Of a stretch of DNA of 64,000 bases, positions 8,776 through 17,162 are shown piece after piece. Position numbers and translations under genes: made by a program. The DNA is from Labrys sp. KNU-23. Lineage in GTDB: Bacteria; Pseudomonadota; Alphaproteobacteria; Rhizobiales; Labraceae. The notes under the pieces were generated by a model. The model saw nothing but the letters and a program-made list of their open reading frames with translations, was not told where the DNA came from and did no database searches. The stretch's first letter is position 1. Each line of letters begins with the position of its first letter. The stretch lies in the NCBI RefSeq assembly GCF_008330945.1, contig NZ_CP043488.1, positions 1,178,001 to 1,242,000 of the forward strand, written 5' to 3'.

Positions 8776-9303
8776 ATGAAGACCTCAGTGATCATGCCCT
8801 TGGCCGGGGCCTGCCTCGCGGCCGCAGTCGTCGCTGCGGCCGGGGCGCTCGCCCAGGACACGGACGTCACCAAGAGCAAACCCAAGCCGGCCTCGCCGAT
8901 CTATGGCGTCACCATGCCGGACGGCTACCGGCAATGGGAACTGGTCGCCCCGGCCCTGGAACACGAGCCCCTCAACGAACTGCGCACCGTGCTCGGCAAC
9001 AAGACCGCACTCGACGCCTATCGCGCCGGGACCCTGCCCTTCCCTGACGGGACAGTGCTGGTCAAGCTTGCCTGGAAGCATGTCCAGTCGCCTGAATTCG
9101 AATCCGCCTTGGTGCCGGGGCCGGCAACCACGGTGCAGGTGATGGTCAAGGATTCGAAGAAATATGCCGCGACCGGCGGCTGGGGGTTCGGGCGCTTCAT
9201 CGACGGCAAGCCGGTGGACCAGGCCCAGCATGAGACCTGCTTTGCCTGCCATGAGGCACGCGTGAAGGCGCGTGACTATGTCTTTACCAAGCTGGCGCCC
9301 TAA
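8776..9303 (+). CDS. Cytochrome P460-family c-heme protein, periplasmic
   Basis: 175 residues with a Sec signal of about 27 residues (MKTSVIMPLAGAC to ALAQ). A single c-type heme motif CFACH lies at residues 155-159 near the C-terminus. MPDGYRQWELV, DGTVLVKLAWK and GGWGFGRFIDGKP match the P460 family fold. P460 proteins of nitrifiers oxidise hydroxylamine, while heterotroph homologues are mostly uncharacterised, so the reaction is not assigned. The ribosome site GGAG is close to the start. It probably shares a transcript with the preceding hydrolase. Confidence 0.8.
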   Translation: MKTSVIMPLAGACLAAAVVAAAGALAQDTDVTKSKPKPASPIYGVTMPDGYRQWELVAPALEHEPLNELRTVLGNKTALDAYRAGTLPFPDGTVLVKLAWKHVQSPEFESALVPGPATTVQVMVKDSKKYAATGGWGFGRFIDGKPVDQAQHETCFACHEARVKARDYVFTKLAP

Positions 9304-9335
9304 AGCGCCCTGCTCCTGACGATCCGGGAATTCAC

Positions 9336-9863
9336 ATGCCGCTTCATCTCATCCTCTTCGCCGTCACCGCCTTTGCGTGGCGCCTCATCACGCTGGCGAT
9401 TTCGGCACGGCACGAAAAGGCCTTGAAGAGGAACGGCGCGAAGGAATATGGCGCGAAGAACAGCATCCTCCTCGCTGCCTCTCATGTGCTCTACTATGTC
9501 TGCGCCGTTGTCGAGTCGGCGCTCGGGACGCATCAGCCGAATACGCTCATGTCTGCCGGCGGCATCGTGATCTATCTTGCCTCCGCCCTCGCCCTCGTCT
9601 CGGTGATCCGCTCGCTCGGCGGGCTATGGACGATCAAGATCATCATCAGTCCGCAGCATCGGCGGGTACAGAGCGGCCTGTTCTCGTTTGTGCGGCACCC
9701 AAACTATTTTCTTAACATCCTGCCGGAACTCATTGGTTTCGCTCTAGCTCTCAATGCCTATTGGACGCTGGTGATTGGCATTCCTCTCTATCTCATTCCC
9801 CTGGTGACCCGCATCCGGCAGGAGGAGGCCGCCATGCGCGCAACCTTCGCCCCGGAGATGTAG
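9336..9863 (+). CDS. Isoprenylcysteine carboxyl methyltransferase (ICMT) family membrane protein
   Basis: 175 residues, multi-helix membrane protein. The C-terminal signature VRHPNYFLN followed by RIRQEEAAMRATF is the SAM-binding and catalytic region of the ICMT/phospholipid methyltransferase superfamily. Bacterial members are usually of unknown substrate (lipid, isoprenoid or small-molecule methylation). It lies 32 bp after the P460 gene in the same orientation, so an operon is likely. Confidence 0.75.
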   Translation: MPLHLILFAVTAFAWRLITLAISARHEKALKRNGAKEYGAKNSILLAASHVLYYVCAVVESALGTHQPNTLMSAGGIVIYLASALALVSVIRSLGGLWTIKIIISPQHRRVQSGLFSFVRHPNYFLNILPELIGFALALNAYWTLVIGIPLYLIPLVTRIRQEEAAMRATFAPEM

Positions 9864-9923
9864 CCAGGCGTTTTCATCCTCCACCCGACACAGGCTGCGG
9901 GTGATAACCCGAAGGAAAATCTG

Positions 9924-10709
9924 ATGAAGAACTTCGTGAAGGGGCTGGCCGTCGCCGGCGCCCTGCTGCTGAGCGCGCCCGCACTGGCCGGGAGCGGCAA
10001 GCCGACGGTGGTGCTCGTGCATGGCGCCTTTGCCGACGCCTCGAGCTGGAACGGCGTGATCCAGCGTCTCGAAAAGGACGGCTACTCCGTCGTCGCCGCG
10101 GCCAATCCACTGCGCAGCGTGCGCGGGGATGCGGATTCCGTGGCCAGCCTGATCGACAGCATCAAGACACCCGTGGTCCTGGTCGGCCATTCCTATGGCG
10201 GCTCGGTCATCAGCGAGGCCGCCACCGGCAAGGCCAATGTCCAGGCCCTCGTCTATGTCGCGGCCTTTGCGCCGGAAACGGGCGAGACCGCCATCGGGCT
10301 CAGCGGCAAGTTCCCAGGCTCGACGCTCGGGCCGACACTCGCCCCACCGGTGCCCCTCTCGGGCGGCGGCAAGGATCTCTATATCCAGCAGGCCAAATTC
10401 CCCGACCAGTTCGCCGCGGACGTTCCCAAGGCCGAGGCCAGGCTGATGGCCGCCACGCAGCGCCCGATCGCCGAAGCCGCCCTCGGCGAGGCCTCGACCG
10501 AACCGGCCTGGAAGACGATCCCCTCCTGGTTCGTCTATGGCGACAAGGACCGCAACATCCCACCCCAGGCCCTGGCCTTCATGGCAGAGCGGGCCCATTC
10601 CAAGCAGACCGTGGTGGTCAAGGGCGCCTCGCATGTGGTGATGGTCTCGAACCCGGCTGCGGTCGCCAAGCTGATCGAGACGGCGGCCCAGGCTTCGCCG
10701 GCCAAATAG
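9924..10709 (+). CDS. Secreted alpha/beta hydrolase (serine esterase type)
   Basis: 261 residues with a 22-residue Sec signal ending ALA-GSG. The domain opens with TVVLVHGAFADASSW, the nucleophile elbow is VGHSYGGSV (Ser90), and a catalytic His occurs in KGASHVVMVSNPA. This matches the family of small alpha/beta hydrolases related to plant methyl esterases and hydroxynitrile lyases. It follows the ICMT gene by 60 bp. Substrate unknown. Confidence 0.8.
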   Translation: MKNFVKGLAVAGALLLSAPALAGSGKPTVVLVHGAFADASSWNGVIQRLEKDGYSVVAAANPLRSVRGDADSVASLIDSIKTPVVLVGHSYGGSVISEAATGKANVQALVYVAAFAPETGETAIGLSGKFPGSTLGPTLAPPVPLSGGGKDLYIQQAKFPDQFAADVPKAEARLMAATQRPIAEAALGEASTEPAWKTIPSWFVYGDKDRNIPPQALAFMAERAHSKQTVVVKGASHVVMVSNPAAVAKLIETAAQASPAK

Positions 10710-10818
10710 GCTGCCTGTGCCTGTTGGGGGGCGGCGGACCGCTGCCGTCCCGCTTCGATACATCTGCGTCCCTCGGAGGCCAGGGAAACCATCATGCCGG
10801 CCGAGCGGCCCGCTACCG

Positions 10819-11712
10819 TCATTCCCGAAAGCGCAGCGTATCCACCAGGAGGCTGAAGGCGGAGGAAGCGTGGCGTCTGTTGGGATAGTAGAGATGATAG
10901 CCGGGCAGATCCGGCGTCAGCCGGCTCAGCACACGCATGAGCCGGCCTTCGGCCAGATGATGTCGAACCTGGTCGAGCGGTAGATAGGCAAGGCCATGGC
11001 CATCCAGCGCGGCGTCGAGAATCAGGTCGATTGTGTTGAGAACCAGCGGCCCGTCAATCCGCACTCGCGTTTCTCGACCGCCGCGCATCAACCGCCAGCC
11101 GTTCAGCGTGCCCGAGGTTGGCAGCCTCAGATTGATCGCGCGGTGGTCGATGAGTTGGGCCGGCGAAGCCGGCACCGGATGCGAGCGAAAATAATCCGGA
11201 GAACCGACGATCGCCATCGGCGTGTCCGGGCCTATGCGCACAGCGATCATGTCCTTGGCAATGTCTCCTCCCAGCCGGACACCCGCGTCGAACCGATCGG
11301 CAACGACATCGGCCAGGCCGTAATCGATGGTGATCTCGACCTTGATGTCCGGATTGTCGGGAAGCAGCCGCTTCATGGCCGGCACGATGATGGTCTTGGC
11401 CGCATGCTCAACCGTGGTGATGCGGATCGTGCCTGATGGCCGATCGCGCAACTCGCCCAATGAGGCAACCGCGGCGTCGAGATCGTGCAGCATCGGACCA
11501 AGCGTCGCGATGAGACGCTCCCCCGCCTCTGTCGGTGCCACGCTGCGGGTCGTGCGCGACAGCAGACGCATGCCCAGCCGTTCCTCGATCCGCCTCACGA
11601 TCTGGCTGAGCGCGGATTGGGCCATGCCGAGCCGCACGGCCGCTTTGGTGAAGCTGCGCTCCTCCGCAACGACGACGAAGGCTGTCAGATCAGCGATTTC
11701 ATCCCGTCGCAT
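10819..11712 (-). CDS. LysR-family transcriptional regulator
   Basis: 297 residues. N-terminal winged HTH: DLTAFVVVAEERSFTKAA, LGMAQSALSQIVRRIEERLG and TEAGERL. The substrate-binding-like domain starts near residue 90 (SGTIRITTVEHAAKTII). It resembles the large CrgA/YhjC-type branch whose members often sit divergent from oxidoreductase or hydrolase genes. It is divergent from the alpha/beta hydrolase tandem at 11.85 kb, with an inverted repeat right at its own start codon, consistent with autoregulation and control of the hydrolases. Confidence 0.9.
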   Translation of the reverse strand: MRRDEIADLTAFVVVAEERSFTKAAVRLGMAQSALSQIVRRIEERLGMRLLSRTTRSVAPTEAGERLIATLGPMLHDLDAAVASLGELRDRPSGTIRITTVEHAAKTIIVPAMKRLLPDNPDIKVEITIDYGLADVVADRFDAGVRLGGDIAKDMIAVRIGPDTPMAIVGSPDYFRSHPVPASPAQLIDHRAINLRLPTSGTLNGWRLMRGGRETRVRIDGPLVLNTIDLILDAALDGHGLAYLPLDQVRHHLAEGRLMRVLSRLTPDLPGYHLYYPNRRHASSAFSLLVDTLRFRE

Positions 11713-11714
11713 TC

Positions 11715-11728
11715 ATCACCTCAGTGAT
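11715..11728. promoter_or_regulatory. Inverted repeat ATCAC-N4-GTGAT, candidate LysR operator
   Basis: A perfect 5-bp inverted repeat with a 4-bp spacer overlaps the region immediately upstream of the lysR start (11712). It contains a T-N11-A arrangement, the usual LysR box. The 137-bp divergent spacer also holds an AT-rich stretch around 11735-11760 suitable for promoters. Confidence 0.45.
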
Positions 11729-11849
11729 AAGCTCAAGTAAAATTATCCCTCTAATCGATGCAATCTTTCTGGCCTAGGTTTTCCCCGTCGGCAAGCCCCC
11801 CGACAACCGCACAGTGAGCCACCAGGGCCCGAACGGAAGGAGCCGGAAA

Positions 11850-12797
11850 ATGGGCAAGATCAGCTTCGCCAATTCCAACAACAAGACGATCACCATGTCG
11901 GCTGTGCTCAACTTCCCCGAAGGCTTCGACGAGAAGATGAGCTACCCGGCCATCGTGGTCTCGCATCCCGGCGGCGGCGTGAAGGAACAGACCGCCGGCA
12001 TCTATGCCAAGAAGCTCGCCGCGCAGGGTTTCGTCACCATCGCTTATGATGCCTCCTATCAGGGCGAGAGCGGCGGCGAGCCACGACAACTCGAAAACCC
12101 CTATATCCGCACCGAGGATGTCAGCACCGTCATCGACTACCTCACCACGCTGCCCTACGTCGATCGAGACCGGATCGGCGCGATGGGCATCTGCGCCGGC
12201 GCGGGCTACACAGCCAATGCGGCGATCCAGGATCGCCGCATCAAGGCGATCGGCACGGTCAGCGCAGTCAATATAGGCTCGATGTTCCGCAATGGCTGGG
12301 AGAACAACGTCAAGTCGATCGACGCGCTACCCTATGTCGAGGCCGGCTCGAACGCCCGCACCTCGGATGCCGGCGGCGCAGCTGTCGCCACCATGCCGCT
12401 CGCTCCCATGAAGGAAGCGGATGCGCCGAATGAGGAACTGCGCCAGGCTTGGGAATATTACCATACGCCCCGCGCCGAATGCGCCACCGCGCCAGGCTTT
12501 GCTGCCCTGCGCAGTCTGAACCAGATTATCACCTATGACGCCTACCACATGGCCGACATCTATCTCACCCAGCCGATCCAGATCGTTGCCGGCAGTCTCG
12601 CGGGGAGCAAGTGGATGAGTGAGGATCTGTTCGACCGTGCAGCCAGCGTCGACAAATCCTTCCATATTGTCGAGGGCGCCAATCATATGGACCTCTATGA
12701 CCGCGAGAAGTTTGTCGATGAGGCCATTTCGGTCCTGGTGCCCTTCTTCCAGTCGAAACTCTTCGCTGAGGTCACCACGAAACAAGCCGCTGAGTAA
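11850..12797 (+). CDS. Alpha/beta hydrolase, dienelactone-hydrolase-like, Cys nucleophile (copy 1)
   Basis: 315 residues, no signal peptide, so cytoplasmic. ATG 11850 follows GGAAGGAG, which decides against the upstream in-frame 11814 start. The elbow reads GICAGAG with Cys115 where esterases have Ser. VVSHPGGG precedes it, and the catalytic His is in EGANHMDLYD. Cys nucleophiles are known in dienelactone hydrolase. The related YcjY-type family is uncharacterised. It is the first gene of a tandem pair and is followed by a paralogue 56 bp later. Confidence 0.82.
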   Translation: MGKISFANSNNKTITMSAVLNFPEGFDEKMSYPAIVVSHPGGGVKEQTAGIYAKKLAAQGFVTIAYDASYQGESGGEPRQLENPYIRTEDVSTVIDYLTTLPYVDRDRIGAMGICAGAGYTANAAIQDRRIKAIGTVSAVNIGSMFRNGWENNVKSIDALPYVEAGSNARTSDAGGAAVATMPLAPMKEADAPNEELRQAWEYYHTPRAECATAPGFAALRSLNQIITYDAYHMADIYLTQPIQIVAGSLAGSKWMSEDLFDRAASVDKSFHIVEGANHMDLYDREKFVDEAISVLVPFFQSKLFAEVTTKQAAE

Positions 12798-12853
12798 CAG
12801 CGATACGAACCGCAATGAATCGTGCAGCGCTCCATTCGCCGCAGGAGACAGAC

Positions 12854-13813
12854 ATGGAAACCGTCAACATTCGCAATCCCGGCATGTATTGGGATATCGC
12901 CGCCAATATTCACTTCCCGCCCAACTTCGATGCCGGCAAGCGCTATCCGGCCGTGGTTTCGAACCATCCCATCGGCAGTTGCAAGGAGCAGACCTCCGGC
13001 AATGTCTATGGTACGGCACTGGCGAATGCCGGTTTCGTGGTCATCGTGCCCGACGCCAGCTTCCAGGGTGGCAGCGGCGGTAAGCCGCGCTGGATCGAAG
13101 ATCCCGAACAGCGGGTGAAGGACTATCGAGACGTCATCGACTACCTTCAGTCCCTGCCTTATGTCGACCCTGACCGGATCGGCATCCTCGGCATCTGTGG
13201 CGGTGGCGGCTATTCGATCAAGGCCGCGATCATCGACAAGCGGATCAAGGCGTTGGTCAGCATCACCGGCGTGAACTTCGGGCGGCTGATGCGCGAAGGC
13301 TTCAGCAATTTCGATCCGGTCGGCGCACTCGAAGGCATGGCCGTACAACGCACCACCGAAAACGCAGGTGCCGATGGGCGGGTCAACGTCTTCCTGCCCG
13401 CCAGCGTGGAGCAGGGCAAGGCCGCCGGCATTACAGACATCGACGTGCTGGAGGCGACCGACTATTACCGCAATCGTTGTCCGGCCGAGGGATCTGGCAC
13501 GCGAATGATGTTCTCACACGCCGCACCTGCGATCGCGTGGGATGCTTTCGCCTTTGCCGAGACGTTGCTGACGCAACCTATGATGGTGGTGTTCGGCGAC
13601 AAGCCTGGCGGCTTTGGCGCCTATCGTGACGGCATGGAAATCCATGGTCGAGCCGCCTCGAAGCACAAGGAAATGGTCGTGGTCGAGGGCTGGTCGCACT
13701 ACGACCTCTACGACAAGCCGGAACCCGTCGACAAGGCGCTGGAAAGGCTGGTTCCGTTTTTCAGAAAGCATCTGGGTGAAGCGGCTGAGGCAGACCGGCC
13801 CAAAGCGGCCTAG
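12854..13813 (+). CDS. Alpha/beta hydrolase, dienelactone-hydrolase-like, Cys nucleophile (copy 2)
   Basis: 319 residues, paralogue of the preceding gene: both share DVIDYL/TVIDYL, LPYVD-DRIG, G-C-G at residues 113-117 (here GICGGGG, Cys115) and a terminal GW/AN-SH/NH-DLYD catalytic His block. ATG 12854 follows GGAGACAGAC. The frame also opens at 12815, but without a ribosome site. It presumably shares the LysR-controlled promoter with copy 1. The two copies are clearly diverged, so they may differ in substrate or form a heteromer. Confidence 0.82.
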   Translation: METVNIRNPGMYWDIAANIHFPPNFDAGKRYPAVVSNHPIGSCKEQTSGNVYGTALANAGFVVIVPDASFQGGSGGKPRWIEDPEQRVKDYRDVIDYLQSLPYVDPDRIGILGICGGGGYSIKAAIIDKRIKALVSITGVNFGRLMREGFSNFDPVGALEGMAVQRTTENAGADGRVNVFLPASVEQGKAAGITDIDVLEATDYYRNRCPAEGSGTRMMFSHAAPAIAWDAFAFAETLLTQPMMVVFGDKPGGFGAYRDGMEIHGRAASKHKEMVVVEGWSHYDLYDKPEPVDKALERLVPFFRKHLGEAAEADRPKAA

Positions 13814-13909
13814 CAGGCTGCCCCAGCCACGGCGAACACATCGGCCGATTGCCAATCAGAGGAGACGGCGATCGAACGCAACGTCGATAACAACCGTCTC
13901 GGAAACACC

Positions 13910-14560
13910 ATGGGAAATTCAGAAATGACAAGGCTGCTCATTCTCGGCGCAGGTGGGCAGATCGCCCGCCGCGCTATCGAGGCTCTCGCCGATGACGGAA
14001 ATGTGCAGATGACACTTTTCCTGCGCAACGCCGGCAAGATTTCCAGCGCTCCCGCCCAGGCCCGGGTCGTCCAGGGCGATGTCCTCGATCGCACGCGGCT
14101 GGATGCCGTGGTGGCCGGGCAGGACATCGTCTATGCCAATCTGACGGGCGAAGACTTGGATGCGCAGGCAAAAAGCGTCATCGCCGCCATGCAGGCCGCC
14201 GGTGTCAAGCGGCTGATCTTCGTGCTGTCGGTCGGCATCTATGACGAAGTACCCGGTAAATTCGGCGCGTGGAACAACGCCATCATCGGCGAAGACCTCA
14301 AGCCCTTCCGCCGCGCAGCCGATGCGATCGAGGCATCCGGGCTCGATTACACCATCCTTCGCCCCGCCTGGCTGACCAATGAAGACGAAGTCGACTATGA
14401 GCTGACCAAACGGGAAGAAGCCTTCAAGGGCACTGTGGTCTCCCGCAAGAGCGTCGCCGACCTGATCGCCAAGATCATCCGGTCTCCCGGGTTTCACAGC
14501 CGTGCCAATCTCGGTGTCAACAAGCCGGATACGGACGCCGACAAGCCCTATTTCATGTAA
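13910..14560 (+). CDS. NAD(P)-binding atypical SDR (NmrA/NAD(P)H-binding family)
   Basis: 216 residues. Rossmann motif LLILGAGGQIARRAIEAL at the N-terminus, then VVQGDVLDRTRLDAV and FVLSVGIYDE. There is no classical YxxxK in the expected position, as in the NmrA-like atypical SDR group. Members act as NADPH-dependent reductases or redox sensors. An internal ATG at 13925 (MTRLL) is also plausible. It is third in the LysR-linked hydrolase run, 96 bp after copy 2. Confidence 0.78.
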   Translation: MGNSEMTRLLILGAGGQIARRAIEALADDGNVQMTLFLRNAGKISSAPAQARVVQGDVLDRTRLDAVVAGQDIVYANLTGEDLDAQAKSVIAAMQAAGVKRLIFVLSVGIYDEVPGKFGAWNNAIIGEDLKPFRRAADAIEASGLDYTILRPAWLTNEDEVDYELTKREEAFKGTVVSRKSVADLIAKIIRSPGFHSRANLGVNKPDTDADKPYFM

Positions 14561-14746
14561 GGCGGCACCGCTTTCCCGCGCCGCCCGGAATGCTGTCCGG
14601 TCCGTGGAGTTCCTGGTTGCCGGACAGGCGTGGATCGCCCGATCTGCACAATCCCATTAGCCTGCCCATTGGCCTGCGCGACAGCATGTTTCATCCGCCT
14701 TCGAGAGGACGGCGGAAGCTGAGACATACTCCTCGCCGCCCGCCCT

Positions 14747-15508
14747 TCAATTCTCGCGCGCAGCCTTGACGACGCGCCCGAGGAATTCGACCAGCCGCGG
14801 CTCGAAGCGTTCGCCGAGGAGGCACAGGCAATCATGGCGGTCGTAGATGATGTGATAACCGAGCTTTTCGAGAAACTCGCCGATCGCCCGCGAGGCTTCG
14901 GCCGAAAGCGCCACATGCTCGAACAGGATCGCCGAGGGGCGGTGACGGTCGAAATCAAAGGTGCGCAGGACGATGTCGTCGCAGCCCTCGACATCGACCA
15001 CCAGCAGGTCAGCCGTCTCGAAGCCGGTTTCCCGGCAGAGCGAGTCGAGCCGGCGCGTGGTGACCGGCACGGTCTCGATCATCCCGGGCAGATCGTCATA
15101 TTTGAGCTCGTGCATCATGATGGTCGGCAGCGAGAAGCTGCTCAACACGTCCTCGCCGCGGACAATGTGGAAGTCACGCGTCCCCTCCTCGGACCAGATC
15201 GCCTCGTCCCGGAAGATCAGCCCCTTACACGCGCTGTAATGGGCCCGCAGCCGTTCCATCGCTGAAGGCACCGGCTCGACCAGCAGGCCACGCCAGCTAC
15301 CCTGGATGACATGCCGGCTGATGGGGTCGCCACGCATGCCGTCATTGGCGCCGACCTGCACGAAGGTGACCGGCGCCGCATCGGGCTCGATCGTCGAAAG
15401 CACATGGTCGACGATCTCGGCGAAGATGTACTTCGTGTTGCGCGGCTCCTTCTGGCAGAACACCGAACTCGAAAGGCCGGCGACGCCGGGATAGGCAGGT
15501 CGGTTCAT
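14747..15508 (-). CDS. FkbM-family SAM-dependent methyltransferase
   Basis: 253 residues. VTFVQVGANDGMRGDP is the SAM-binding motif I, followed by LLVEPVPSAMERL and RLDSLCRETG, then DLLVVDVEGCDDIVLRTFD, the FkbM-family core. These enzymes O-methylate sugars or natural products. No sugar-biosynthesis genes adjoin it directly, but two glycan loci occur elsewhere in the window. It converges with the SDR gene across 186 bp with no obvious terminator. Confidence 0.85.
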   Translation of the reverse strand: MNRPAYPGVAGLSSSVFCQKEPRNTKYIFAEIVDHVLSTIEPDAAPVTFVQVGANDGMRGDPISRHVIQGSWRGLLVEPVPSAMERLRAHYSACKGLIFRDEAIWSEEGTRDFHIVRGEDVLSSFSLPTIMMHELKYDDLPGMIETVPVTTRRLDSLCRETGFETADLLVVDVEGCDDIVLRTFDFDRHRPSAILFEHVALSAEASRAIGEFLEKLGYHIIYDRHDCLCLLGERFEPRLVEFLGRVVKAAREN

Positions 15509-15863
15509 CGCAACTCGTCACTTTCCTTTATCGTGGCGAAGCGGCATGCCACTCCGCAGGATATGGCCCCTCGGGTGCGACTGCTTGTCGGGGGCCGGTG
15601 GTTGGTGGGAGGCTGGACGAAGACGACGCCTCCGCCACTCCACGCTCACCAGGGTGGCCGGCACCATAGAAAACCGATGCCGAGATTACCAGGGTAACAC
15701 CGATCCTTGGCTTGGCGGCGAATGTCGAGCCGGCTGCAACAGCGGTTATACGCTATCGTCAAACCGGGACCGGGTCAGGAAATTTCGCCTCGCATAACGA
15801 TTGCCACGCTTGAGAGGCTCAAGGCATGCGCGCTACGACAGACCGCACAAAAAGGATCCGAGC
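15509..15863. other. 355-bp divergent intergenic region
   Basis: It lies between the FkbM methyltransferase (minus) and trmO (plus). Short frames here are GC shadows. An 8-mer ACCAGGGT occurs twice about 40 bp apart around 15650-15695, the second copy within the partial palindrome TTACCAGGGTAA. No RNA gene or strong hairpin is seen. Confidence 0.5.
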
Positions 15864-16358
15864 ATGGTGCGCGAAAGTGAAATCAGACAAAATGAGGTCG
15901 CGGTTGCCCCTCCCGAGCCCACCGATGCGGGGCTGGTCTTCATCGGCCGTATCCGGACGCCATGGACGTCGAGGCTGCTGGCTCCCCGGCAGGGCAGGCC
16001 CGACGGACCGGTCTGCCGCATCGAGATCTTCGAGCCGTGGCAGGCCGCGCTCGATGGCATAGAGCGCTTCGAGCGTCTGGAGGTCCTTTACTGGCTGCAT
16101 CTGTCGCGCCGCGATCTCGTCCGCCAGAGCCCGGCCGACAACGGCACCACCTATGGCACCTTCGCACTCCGCTCGCCGGTCCGCCCGAACCCGATCGGTA
16201 CCTCGATCGTGACGCTCTTGGCTCTCGAAGGGTCGACGCTGCAGGTCCGAGGGCTCGATTGCCTCGACGGCACCCCGTTGCTGGACCTCAAGCCCGATCG
16301 CACCCTGTTCAAGCCGATCGCACCGGAGCAACCCGGCGATCGGGAAACGCAGGCCTGA
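15864..16358 (+). CDS. trmO: TrmO/TsaA family tRNA (N6-threonylcarbamoyl-A37) methyltransferase
   Basis: About 164 residues, a complete small TsaA/UPF0066 beta-barrel domain. FIGRIRTPW opens the domain, LEVLYWLHLSRRDL follows, and GTFALRSPVRPNPIGTSIV is the family hallmark. TrmO uses SAM to methylate the N6 of t6A37 in tRNA-Thr decoding ACY codons. The C-terminal extension of E. coli TrmO is missing, as is usual for the short bacterial form. ATG 15864 was chosen because it places the domain at the N-terminus after an AAGGA site. The upstream in-frame 15801 start adds a low-quality leader. Confidence 0.85.
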   Translation: MVRESEIRQNEVAVAPPEPTDAGLVFIGRIRTPWTSRLLAPRQGRPDGPVCRIEIFEPWQAALDGIERFERLEVLYWLHLSRRDLVRQSPADNGTTYGTFALRSPVRPNPIGTSIVTLLALEGSTLQVRGLDCLDGTPLLDLKPDRTLFKPIAPEQPGDRETQA

Positions 16359-16507
16359 TACGCATGGACGTTCACTTTGCAATCAAAGGCATGAGTAGCG
16401 CAGAGGGTCGATCCGCAGAGTTGGCGTCTATGAGCTCACGCCTGCCCTCTCGGCGGCGCCTGTTTCCTTCGTGAATCGAACCTCTGCGAGCGAGCGGGAA
16501 GTGCGTG

Positions 16508-17155
16508 TCACGGCCACAGCTTTTCGCGCATCCATCCCGCCGCTTCATGCCGGTAGCGCAGACGTCGATGCCGACGCTCCGTGTCGCCTTGCCAGAATTC
16601 CACCTCCTGCGGCACCACGATGAAAAGGCTCCAGTGCGGCGCAACCAGATCCGGCGTTCCCCGCATGCGGTCCCGCTGCAGTTCGAGTGCCTCCTCCAGC
16701 TCCTTTGCCGATGCCAGCGTGTCACTCTGCCTGGCGGTGAGCGCAATCGCCCGCGCACCCGCCGGACGGGCGAGAAAGTCGGCGTCGCGCTCATGCATCT
16801 CCGCTCGCCTGGCCAGGCCGCGAATGCGGACCTGGCGCCCGAGCCGTGCCCAATGGAATGTCAGGGCCACCTGGGGGTTGAGCGCGATCTGACGCCCTTT
16901 CGGGCCCTGATCGGTGGATGCGAAATGCCAGCCGCGGCGATCGAGATTCTTGAGGATGACAATGCGGGCATCCGGCGCGCCCTTCTCGTCGACAGTCGAG
17001 AGCACCATGGCATGCGGTTCTGCCACGCCGGCCTCGACAGCATGCCGGAACCACAAGGAAAACAGGAGGCGCGGATTGTCTGGCGCTCCCTCCATGTCGA
17101 AGGCGGGAAGCGGGCCTGCAAGCGACTTCAAGGCACGTAATTCGTCCTTCATCAT
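16508..17155 (-). CDS. pdxH: Pyridoxamine 5'-phosphate oxidase family protein (PdxH-like)
   Basis: About 215 residues, the usual PdxH length. FMN/PLP-site segments: PHAMVLSTVDEKGAPDARIVILK, HFASTDQGPKGRQI, and a C-terminal dimerisation half with VEFWQG and RYRHEAAGW. The reaction would be FMN-dependent oxidation of PNP/PMP to PLP. The C-terminus ends REKLWP where canonical PdxH ends in R-L-A/x-P, so a related flavoprotein with altered specificity is possible. ATG 17155 (or 17152) is directly preceded by GAGGGGGAG. It follows a SAM methyltransferase gene by 7 bp. Confidence 0.78.
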   Translation of the reverse strand: MMKDELRALKSLAGPLPAFDMEGAPDNPRLLFSLWFRHAVEAGVAEPHAMVLSTVDEKGAPDARIVILKNLDRRGWHFASTDQGPKGRQIALNPQVALTFHWARLGRQVRIRGLARRAEMHERDADFLARPAGARAIALTARQSDTLASAKELEEALELQRDRMRGTPDLVAPHWSLFIVVPQEVEFWQGDTERRHRRLRYRHEAAGWMREKLWP

Positions 17156-17162
17156 CTCCCCC

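Noticed and set aside
10710..10818. Terminator between convergent esterase and LysR genes
   Set aside because: No stem with a T-run on either strand.
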